The notes beneath the pieces were generated by a model. It had not been told where the DNA came from. It did not search any database and worked only from the letters and a program-made list of their open reading frames with translations. The position numbers were made by a program, and so were the translations under genes. DNA of 24,830 nt from Patescibacteria group bacterium (GTDB taxonomy: Bacteria > Patescibacteriota > Minisyncoccia > UBA6257 > 02-FULL-45-10c): positions 1-24,830 of the forward strand of contig JAHILT010000026.1 of the NCBI GenBank assembly GCA_018896875.1, written 5' to 3'. Positions 7,568 to 13,057 of the stretch are shown here, piece after piece; within the stretch, counting starts at the first letter, position 1; each line of letters begins with the position of its first letter.

Positions 7568-8812
7568 ATGAAACATTATTTAATTAAAAATATTTTAAAA
7601 AAAGTTTTGCTTGTTGTGGCTATTGTTTTGGTGGCAGGCATATTAGTTTTGATTAGTTTTTATTTTGGTTATTTCTACGGATCCAATTCTTCTAAGAATA
7701 TAGTCATAACTGGGATTTCTAATATGGAGTCGGAAGACAACAATGATGCTGATTTTGGTGTTTTTTGGCAGGCATGGGAGTTATTAAAAAATAATCATAT
7801 TCGTGGAGAAGAATTAAAAAATCAAGATTTAGTTTATGGGGCTATTGAAGGGATATTAAAAACAACAGATGATCCTCATACTGTATTTCTTAAGAAAGAA
7901 GATACAAAAAAATTTGAAGAAGATATTAAAGGAGAATTTGGCGGTATAGGCGCCGAGCTTACTGTCAAAGATAATTATATTATAGTAGTGGCGCCGTTAG
8001 AGAACACACCTGCTTCTCGCGCAGGAATAAAATCAGGAGACAAGATATTAGAAATTAACCATGAACCTATTGTAAAGGCTGATGTTATTGAAGTAGTTAA
8101 AAAAATTAGAGGAGAAGTTGGTAAAGAGGTGATTTTAACAATCTCAAGTGATGGAGTAGGGTCTTCTCGTGAGGTTTCTTTAACAAGAGAAGTAATTAGT
8201 ATTCCTACGTTAAAGTGGGAGATTAAGGATAACGATATTGCTTACGTTCAGCTTTACAGTTTTAATGAAAAAGCGCCATATCTTTTTTATAAAACGGCTA
8301 TGGGTATTTTAATAGGAGATACGAAAGGTATGGTTTTAGATTTAAGAAACAATCCAGGAGGTTATTTAGAAGTAGCAGTGAATATTGCTGGTTGGTTCTT
8401 TGAGCAGGATACTACAATAGTAGGAGAGAAATTTAAGGATGGACAAGAAATTAAATTCACATCTAGTGGTACTGGGCTTTTTAAGGATTTGCCAATAGTT
8501 GTTTTGGTAAATAGTGGCTCGGCTTCAGCATCTGAAATTTTAGCTGGAGCTATGCGCGACAATAGGAATATTAAATTAATTGGCACAAAAACTTTTGGTA
8601 AGGGAACCGTTCAAGAGCTAGAAAATCTTATAGATGGATCTAAAATAAAAATGACTATTGCTCAATGGGTTATGCCAAACGGACATATTATTGAGGGAAA
8701 TGGACTAGAGCCAGATATTGAAGTTGAGTTTACAAAAGAAGACGCTGAAAATGGAGAAGATCCTCAATTAGAAAGAGCTCTTGAGGAAATTAGAATAGAA
8801 ATTGGGGATTAG
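7568..8812 (+). CDS. S41 C-terminal processing peptidase (CtpA/CtpB-like)
   Basis: This is a membrane-anchored serine protease acting outside the cytoplasmic membrane on C-termini of exported proteins. One N-terminal membrane anchor lies at about residues 12-36. A PDZ domain follows at about 120-200 (GGIGAEL, ASRAGIKSGDKILEING-like). The catalytic domain has LDLRNNPGGYL (257-267), nucleophile Ser320 in GSASASE (317-323) and the general base Lys345 in TFGKGTVQ (342-349); the Ser-Lys spacing of 25 matches E. coli Prc. At 414 aa it is a normal CtpA/B length. A possible partner is the surface protein at 17846-21454, but nothing in the sequence ties them. Confidence 0.95.
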   Translation: MKHYLIKNILKKVLLVVAIVLVAGILVLISFYFGYFYGSNSSKNIVITGISNMESEDNNDADFGVFWQAWELLKNNHIRGEELKNQDLVYGAIEGILKTTDDPHTVFLKKEDTKKFEEDIKGEFGGIGAELTVKDNYIIVVAPLENTPASRAGIKSGDKILEINHEPIVKADVIEVVKKIRGEVGKEVILTISSDGVGSSREVSLTREVISIPTLKWEIKDNDIAYVQLYSFNEKAPYLFYKTAMGILIGDTKGMVLDLRNNPGGYLEVAVNIAGWFFEQDTTIVGEKFKDGQEIKFTSSGTGLFKDLPIVVLVNSGSASASEILAGAMRDNRNIKLIGTKTFGKGTVQELENLIDGSKIKMTIAQWVMPNGHIIEGNGLEPDIEVEFTKEDAENGEDPQLERALEEIRIEIGD

Positions 8813-8865
8813 CGACTAGCGACTAGTGAACAACATAAGATTCATAAAGTTTTAATTAAAGTTAT

Positions 8866-8900
8866 AAAAATCCCCGCATTTAGCGGGAGTTTTTATTTTT
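8866..8900. terminator. Bidirectional terminator between the S41 gene and rpmA
   Basis: CCCGC (8873-8877) pairs with GCGGG (8883-8887). TTTTTATTTTT follows on plus, and a T-rich tract follows the hairpin on minus, so it can end both convergent transcripts. Confidence 0.85.
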
Positions 8901-8920
8901 GTCCTGAGCTTGTCGAAGGG
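8901..8920 (-). repeat. TCGACAAGCTCAGGAC repeat next to rpmA
   Basis: The minus strand reads CCCTTCGACAAGCTCAGGAC directly after the rpmA stop. The same phrase lies inside the secreted-protein gene at 11603-11620, and a variant is in the desulfurase gene at 10273-10290. Confidence 0.75.
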
Positions 8921-9199
8921 CTAAACAGTTAAGACGTCCACTATTTTTATATATCTTCTAGAGCCGTCAAATTTAGTTTTTTTTGAGGAGCGGAATTTTA
9001 CCTTTCCATTAACCATTGCATATAATGTATCGTCAGAGCCTTGTTTTACATTTTTTCCTGGAATGTATTTAGTTCCTCTTTGACGAATAATAATTTGACC
9101 AACAGTTATTCCTTCTCCGTCTTGTTTTTTTACCCCTAATCTTTTAGCCTCGGATTCTCGTAGGTTTTTACTAGTTCCGAGGGATTTAGTATGTGCCAT
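8921..9199 (-). CDS. rpmA: 50S ribosomal protein bL27
   Basis: bL27 lies at the peptidyl transferase centre, with its N-terminus reaching toward the tRNA ends. The 92-aa sequence keeps the family core: SEAKRLGVKK, IIIRQRGTKYIPGKNV and LYAMVNGKVKF. The N-terminus reads MAHTKSLGTSKN instead of the usual MAHKKAGGSxRN, so the tail nearest the active centre is divergent. There is no cleavable extension of the Firmicutes type. rplU, the usual upstream partner, is not adjacent; upstream there is only an AT-rich repeat leader. It ends at the bidirectional terminator shared with the S41 gene. Confidence 0.96.
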   Translation of the reverse strand: MAHTKSLGTSKNLRESEAKRLGVKKQDGEGITVGQIIIRQRGTKYIPGKNVKQGSDDTLYAMVNGKVKFRSSKKTKFDGSRRYIKIVDVLTV

Positions 9200-9203
9200 A
9201 TGC

Positions 9204-9236
9204 GGAAATTTCTAATTTTTAATTACTAATTTTTAA
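9204..9236 (-). repeat. AT-rich 33-bp leader motif upstream of rpmA
   Basis: This is the partner of 5750-5782 upstream of fmt (30 of 33 identical). More degenerate CTAATTTCTAATG-type phrases continue to about 9270. Confidence 0.55.
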
Positions 9237-9359
9237 TCAATATCTAATGTTCTAATTTCTAATGTTTAAAATTTTCAGCCCTTAGGACTTGATTTGAAAT
9301 TGAAAATTGGTTATTGGAAATTGTTTTAGTTTACATATTATATTAAAATAAACGTAATA

Positions 9360-9533
9360 ATGTCAAATTTTTTTACGAGAATTAGTTTTAAGGTATCAAT
9401 CTTTCTAAGGAGACGAGAAGTTATTTTGTTTTTGATATTTTTTCTTATTTCTTCTTTAAGTTTTGGTCTTGGCTATTTATTTGCCAAAGATCAAAATATT
9501 GCGCCTATAATTATAGAAAGAAACATTGAATAA
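9360..9533 (+). CDS. Small single-pass membrane protein (57 aa)
   Basis: The ATG at 9360 opens a 57-codon frame ending in TAA. The protein has a basic N-terminus (SFKVSIFLRRREV), one strongly hydrophobic segment (VILFLIFFLISSLSFGLGYL, about residues 21-40) and a short polar tail (AKDQNIAPIIIERNIE). The positive-inside rule puts the N-terminus in the cytoplasm. The function is unknown. The ordered amphipathic layout and its placement in an otherwise empty gap argue for a real gene, but at this length there is no further proof. Confidence 0.6.
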   Translation: MSNFFTRISFKVSIFLRRREVILFLIFFLISSLSFGLGYLFAKDQNIAPIIIERNIE

Positions 9534-9642
9534 TTTTAAATTTTAAATTTTAAATTTTTAAACGAAGAGAAAGATAAGAGGATAGTAATTTACAATTTAG
9601 AATTTACAATTTACAAACAAATAAAAGATTAAGAAAGAAAAA
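9534..9642 (+). repeat. AT-rich low-complexity gap
   Basis: TTTTAAA units (9534-9560) and ACAATTTAGAATTTACAATT-type units (9591-9616) fill the gap before the desulfurase gene. No promoter or stem was identified. Confidence 0.5.
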
Positions 9643-11043
9643 ATGAAAAAATACTATTTTGATTATGCTTCAACAACTCCTGTTGATTCTAAAGTAGTTA
9701 ACGCAATGAAGCCTTGTTATTCTGGTATTTTTGGTAATCCTGGTTCTATCCATAGATTTGGGCAAGAAGCTTCGGCTATTATTTTTAAATCTAGAAATAG
9801 TCTTGCAAAATTAATTGGATGTGATTACAGAGAAGTTATTTTTACTGGTTCGGCGACAGAAGCGAATAATCTTGCTTTAAGAGGAACTCTTAAAGCTTTA
9901 ATTCAAAATTTAAAAATCAAAAATCAAAATGACAATTTAAAAATTAAAAATAATTCTGCAAAGCGGGGCTCAGAGCATTCTAGACCGAGAATAATTACCT
10001 CGGCAATTGAACACGAGTCTGTTTTGGAAACTTGTCGTGACTTAGAAGAAGAAGGACTTGCTGAAATTGTTTATTTGCCTGTTTCTAAAAGTGGAATTGT
10101 TGATTTAAAAAAGCTAAAAACTTCATTAAACGAGCGAACAGTTTTAGTTTCTATTATGTATGCTAATAATGAAATTGGAGCTATACAACCGCTTTTTGAG
10201 ATATCAAAAATCATTAATGATTTCAAAAAGCGGAATTTCCAATCTTCAATTACTCCCGATTTCATCGAGGATCCTCGACAAGGTCGGGACAATTTCCAAA
10301 CAAATTCTAAAAAAGGGGAAACTCATAATGACCAAAAAAATTGGGAATTGGGAATTGGGAATTGGGAATTAGGAACAATGTATCCTTTATTTCACACGGA
10401 CGCCGTGCAAGCTTTTAATTATTTGGATTGTGATGTTGGAGACTTAGGGGTAGATATGATGTCGCTTTCTTCTCAGAAAATTTATGGACCTAAGGGTGTT
10501 GGTTGTTTGTATGTTAAAAATTTTGGTGGTTTTCGCGGAAATAAATTTATTAGCTCGATAATTACTGGGGGAGGACAAGAAGAAGGATTGAGATCTGGAA
10601 CAGAAAATGTTCCAGGAATTGTTGGTTTCTCCAAGGCTATTGAAATAGCTTTTAATTTACGCGAGATAGAAAATAAGAGATTAAAGAAATTGCAGGAATA
10701 TTTTTGGGTAAATATTAATCCCACACATAATTTATGTGGTGGGATTAAAAAGCGATTTTCTAAAATTGTGTTAAACGGGCCAAAGATTGGCGTTGATAGG
10801 CTTCCTAATAATATAAATATTTATTTACAAAAAAATTTGATATTTAAATTAGACTTAGCCGGCTTTGCAGTTTCTGGGGGGTCGGCATGTTCTGCTAGGT
10901 TGGCTAAGCCATCTCATGTTCTTAGGGCGATGGGATGCAGTATAGAAAAATCTAGCGAAAGCGTAAGGATTTCTTTTGGACGACAAACGACAAAGCAAGA
11001 AGTTGATAGATTATTAAAAGTGATGCATAGTATATTAAAATAA
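9643..11043 (+). CDS. Cysteine desulfurase, IscS/NifS type, with in-frame insertions
   Basis: This PLP enzyme takes sulfur from cysteine for Fe-S clusters or tRNA thiolation. Family marks: YFDYASTTP (5-13), GSATEANNLAL (69-79), AIEHES with His124, HTDAVQAFN (251-259), PLP lysine Lys279 in SSQKIYGPKG, and persulfide Cys416 in SGGSACSARL. The residue before Lys279 is Gln, where IscS has His. The protein is 466 aa against about 380-400 for the family. The excess lies in three repeat-derived blocks: about 87-114 (KIKNQNDNLKIKN), about 199-246 (including NWELGIGNWELG) and about 359-368 (PTHNLCGGIK). All are in frame and leave the motifs intact, so the enzyme is probably active. The A-rich leader has no Shine-Dalgarno sequence. 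Confidence 0.93.
   Translation: MKKYYFDYASTTPVDSKVVNAMKPCYSGIFGNPGSIHRFGQEASAIIFKSRNSLAKLIGCDYREVIFTGSATEANNLALRGTLKALIQNLKIKNQNDNLKIKNNSAKRGSEHSRPRIITSAIEHESVLETCRDLEEEGLAEIVYLPVSKSGIVDLKKLKTSLNERTVLVSIMYANNEIGAIQPLFEISKIINDFKKRNFQSSITPDFIEDPRQGRDNFQTNSKKGETHNDQKNWELGIGNWELGTMYPLFHTDAVQAFNYLDCDVGDLGVDMMSLSSQKIYGPKGVGCLYVKNFGGFRGNKFISSIITGGGQEEGLRSGTENVPGIVGFSKAIEIAFNLREIENKRLKKLQEYFWVNINPTHNLCGGIKKRFSKIVLNGPKIGVDRLPNNINIYLQKNLIFKLDLAGFAVSGGSACSARLAKPSHVLRAMGCSIEKSSESVRISFGRQTTKQEVDRLLKVMHSILK
9901..9984 (+). repeat. In-frame low-complexity insertion 1 in the desulfurase gene
   Basis: A/T phrases (TTTAAAAATCAAAAATCAAA type) followed by GCAAAGCGGGGCTC code for NLKIKNQNDNLKIKNNSAKR between the helix GTLKAL and the strand PRIITSAIEH. 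The same AAAATTTAAAAATT style recurs in the GT4 gene at about 23095-23130. Confidence 0.55.
10265..10290 (+). repeat. Palindrome plus TCGACAAGGTCGGGAC repeat in the desulfurase gene
   Basis: The 14-bp perfect palindrome TCGAGGATCCTCGA (10265-10278) overlaps CCTCGACAAGGTCGGGAC (10273-10290), a variant of the repeat at 8901-8920 and 11603-11620. It is read as IEDPRQGRD within insertion 2. Confidence 0.65.
10341..10375 (+). repeat. Heptanucleotide tandem repeat (TTGGGAA)4-TTAGGAA in the desulfurase gene
   Basis: Four exact 7-base units and a fifth with one change encode NWELGIGNWELG. The unit is not a multiple of three, so gain or loss of one unit would shift the frame of the downstream catalytic half, which carries Lys279 and Cys416. 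Confidence 0.85.
10714..10749 (+). mobile_element. Minimal MITE-like palindrome (CCCACACATAA ends) in the desulfurase gene
   Basis: The 24-base unit (10720-10743) starts CCCACACATAA and ends TTATGTGGTGGG. It is flanked by ATTAAT (10714-10719) and ATTAAA (10744-10749), a 5-of-6 direct repeat. Insert plus duplication is 30 bases, exactly ten codons. The same ends occur at 21573 and 21703 in a longer element. Confidence 0.5.
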
Positions 11044-11077
11044 AGGTATCTTAAAAAATATTTTATATAGAATAAGC

Positions 11078-11109
11078 TTGCAGAAAGAATTTTTTAAAAG
11101 TGGTATAAT
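11078..11109 (+). promoter_or_regulatory. Promoter with extended -10 box
   Basis: TGGTATAAT (11101-11109) is an extended -10. A possible TTGCAG -35 lies 20 bases upstream, which is long, so the extended -10 is the main evidence. It probably drives the secreted-protein gene at 11295 through a leader of about 180 bases with low-complexity AAAATGGAAAATG phrases. Confidence 0.5.
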
Positions 11110-11179
11110 AGAAAATGGAAAATGTAAATCTCAAAATGGAAAATGACAATGCAAAAGTTAAAATTTAAATCCATCCCAG

Positions 11180-11198
11180 CCCTCCTTTTAAAGGAGGG
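11180..11198 (+). repeat. CCCTCCTTT/AAAGGAGGG palindrome in the leader
   Basis: A 9-bp perfect stem with a single central base, in the gap before the 11295 gene. No T-run follows. A second small GC stem, CCCTCC-ttcg-GGCGGG type, lies at about 11270-11284 just before the start codon. Confidence 0.6.
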
Positions 11199-11294
11199 AA
11201 TAAGAAAGAAAGAAAATAAAGGGAAAGAAGTAAGAAGATAATAAATAAAGTCGATAAAAAATAAAAAACCCTCCTTCGGGCGGGCAAGTAAAAA

Positions 11295-12317
11295 ATGAAT
11301 AAAATTATAATTAGTTTAGTCGCTTTTGTAATGTTTCTTGGCTTAACAGTTAATGCTCAAATGAATGGTATTGGAGCAACGGCAGTTGAAAATAAACCAG
11401 TTATAGATAGTGCTCAATTAAATAATGTTGCTATTCCTATTGCACAGCAAAAGAAAATTGAGGTTCGTGAATTAAAAAGAGATATTCAAGATATTAATAG
11501 TGTTGAGCAATTAAAAAATAAAGTTGAAACTACCAATACAGAGCAAATAAAGGCACAAGCGAAAGTTGAGGCTAAGGCTAAGTTATTAGAGGATAAAGCC
11601 CGTTCGACAAGCTCAGGACAAGCCCATTCGGCAGGTTTAGGTCAAGTTGAAGGAGAGAAGCAGACTTTTAGGGAAGTAATTAAAAGTAAAATTGAAGCTA
11701 CGAAAGAGAATGTAATTAGAACTGCAAGTCAAATAAAGAGCAAGGCTATGTCTAATCAGAGACTAACTTCTGAAAAAGCAAGAGAAGTTATTCAGAAAGC
11801 ACAAGAAGAAAGAGCGATTTTTAAATCTAAAGTTATGACTTTAAAAGTGGAAATTCAAGATAGACGTAAGGTTGAAAAAGAAGAATTGCAAAATAAAGTT
11901 CAATTTTTAAAAAATCAGAAAAAAAGAGAGGCAGTGATGCGTATAGATAATAGTTTGAATAATCTTAATTCTAGATTTGTGGAAAAATGGTCGGAAGCTT
12001 TGAATAAATTAGATGAATGGACTATTAAGATAATTGATAAGATTGCCGTTGAGAGCGCTAATGATAAAGATGTATCTGGCGCAAACAAAGCTATTGATGA
12101 TGCTAAAGCCGTTATGCTTTCTGCTAGAACAGCTATTGAGAATCAATTAGGAAAAACATATCCGATAGCTATTACTACTGAAGATAATTTAAAGTCTGAT
12201 GTTTCTGCAGTAAGGATAAGATTAAACACAGATTTGAAATCTATAAAGGATTCAATTCAAGAAGCGCATAAGTCGGTCGTAAACGCGCTTGTTGAATTCA
12301 ATAAGATTATAAAATAA
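11295..12317 (+). CDS. Secreted helical (coiled-coil) protein of unknown function
   Basis: A Sec signal peptide is clear (MNKIIISLVAFVMFLGLTVNA, likely cut after residue 21). The mature protein is almost wholly charged helix, with long heptad-like Lys/Glu/Gln stretches at about 50-100, 120-220 and 250-340, suggesting a rod or coiled coil outside the membrane. No enzyme motif is visible. Residues 102-117 (RSTSSGQAHSAGLGQV) are Ser/Gly-rich and break the helix pattern; they are encoded by two degenerate copies of a 24-bp repeat. It is followed 55 bases later by a small membrane protein on the same strand, perhaps co-transcribed. The start ATG 11295 is fixed by the signal peptide. Confidence 0.82.
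   Translation: MNKIIISLVAFVMFLGLTVNAQMNGIGATAVENKPVIDSAQLNNVAIPIAQQKKIEVRELKRDIQDINSVEQLKNKVETTNTEQIKAQAKVEAKAKLLEDKARSTSSGQAHSAGLGQVEGEKQTFREVIKSKIEATKENVIRTASQIKSKAMSNQRLTSEKAREVIQKAQEERAIFKSKVMTLKVEIQDRRKVEKEELQNKVQFLKNQKKREAVMRIDNSLNNLNSRFVEKWSEALNKLDEWTIKIIDKIAVESANDKDVSGANKAIDDAKAVMLSARTAIENQLGKTYPIAITTEDNLKSDVSAVRIRLNTDLKSIKDSIQEAHKSVVNALVEFNKIIK
11599..11646 (+). repeat. Tandem degenerate 24-bp repeat inside the secreted-protein gene
   Basis: Unit 1 (11599-11622) contains TTCGACAAGCTCAGGACAAG. Unit 2 (11623-11646) contains TTCGGCAGGTTTAGGTCAAG. They agree at about 17 of 24 positions, and each encodes eight residues ending in GQ. Unit 1 matches the repeat beside rpmA. Confidence 0.75.
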
Positions 12318-12372
12318 AGTATACGAAAGCCTTAACGAATGGGCACATACGAATTAAAAATAAAACAAAAAT

Positions 12373-12756
12373 ATGGATAATCAAAATATGGAATCTCAAA
12401 ATAATAATATGGAATCTCAAAATACAGAGCGTCAGAGCATGGAGCCTCAAAATAATATGGAGCCTAAAAAATCTAAAAAAACAGCATGGGCAGTTGTTTT
12501 AATGATTGTTTTAATGATTTTACTTACTTCTTTTATTATAATGTTGAGCCCAGATGATGCAGCGATAGCGCCTGAAGCTACAATTCCTTTAACAGAAGAA
12601 GTTTCTGATGTAGCTGAAGATATTGGAGAAGTTGTCGGAGAAGATGTTTCTTCTGAAGAAGTTTCTAATGAAATTCAAGAAGGATTGGATTTAATTGATT
12701 TAGGAGATTTAGAAGCAGAGATTGATATGTTAGATATGGATATTAATCAACTATAA
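12373..12756 (+). CDS. Small acidic single-pass membrane protein (127 aa)
   Basis: Function is not recognised. The N-terminal 36 residues are an Asn/Gln/Met-rich repeat of the type MESQNNN/MEPQNN, followed by KKSKK, one membrane helix (about residues 41-60) and a strongly acidic C-terminal tail (EEVSDVAEDIGEVVGEDVSS then EIDMLDMDIN). The lysines before the helix predict a cytoplasmic N-terminus and an external acidic tail. The Met-rich repeat gives several possible starts (for example 12373 or 12388); I took the first. It lies 55 bases after the secreted helical protein. Confidence 0.75.
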   Translation: MDNQNMESQNNNMESQNTERQSMEPQNNMEPKKSKKTAWAVVLMIVLMILLTSFIIMLSPDDAAIAPEATIPLTEEVSDVAEDIGEVVGEDVSSEEVSNEIQEGLDLIDLGDLEAEIDMLDMDINQL

Positions 12757-12803
12757 TAGGGATTAGTAATTAGGTACTAGGAATTAGCAAGAAGGAAGAA
12801 AGA

Positions 12804-12880
12804 CTGGATTCCTGTCTCCCCTGTCTGGGCAGGTGCGGGAATGACCCCAGTGAAATAGTGCGGCAAAGCTGCAATTTCAC
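12804..12880 (+). repeat. Two adjacent hairpin repeats before clpB
   Basis: The first (12804-12850) is bounded by CTGGATTCC and GGAATGACCCCAG and contains CCCTGTCTGGGCAGG (12819-12833), a member of the family found in tsaD and both glycosyltransferase types. The second is a stem of GTGAAAT (12850-12856) with ATTTCAC (12874-12880), with inner GCGGC-aaa-GCTGC. Neither is followed by a T-run. Confidence 0.7.
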
Positions 12881-12923
12881 GGGGCAAGCAGAGAAAAAAG
12901 AAATAAATTTAAGTTTTATGGAA

Positions 12924-12950
12924 TTGGCACTCTGATTGACAGAGTGCCAA
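12924..12950 (+). promoter_or_regulatory. CIRCE operator (HrcA binding site)
   Basis: TTGGCACTC, nine bases, then GAGTGCCAA. The established CIRCE consensus is TTAGCACTC-N9-GAGTGCTAA; the A-to-G change at the third base is matched by the mirror T-to-C change, so symmetry is kept. It is 107 bases upstream of clpB and overlaps its promoter, predicting heat-shock repression by HrcA encoded elsewhere. Confidence 0.92.
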
Positions 12951-12964
12951 TTTTTATTTAATAT
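12936..12964 (+). promoter_or_regulatory. clpB promoter inside CIRCE
   Basis: A perfect -35 TTGACA (12936-12941) lies within the nine-base spacer of CIRCE and runs to its end. A -10-like TAATAT (12959-12964) follows after 17 bases. HrcA bound at CIRCE would block polymerase. The leader would be about 90 bases. Confidence 0.65.
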
Positions 12965-13057
12965 CTAAAATAGATTTCATTATAAGATAAATTTTGTAAT
13001 AGATTTCTGACGAGATGAATAAAAACCTGTTATTATTAAAATATCATAATTAAATTT

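Noticed and set aside
7382..7576. Open frame of 64 codons on minus including the residues SPACRQAG
   Set aside because: It is formed by the palindrome of element copy 2 and overlaps the start of the S41 gene; no gene-like features.
10341..10375. Tandem repeat as a CRISPR-like array
   Set aside because: Units are seven bases with no spacers and no cas genes are present.
12924..12950. Hairpin followed by TTTTT, like a terminator
   Set aside because: The arms and nine-base spacer match CIRCE exactly in layout and it lies upstream of clpB with a -35 box inside, so an operator explains it better.
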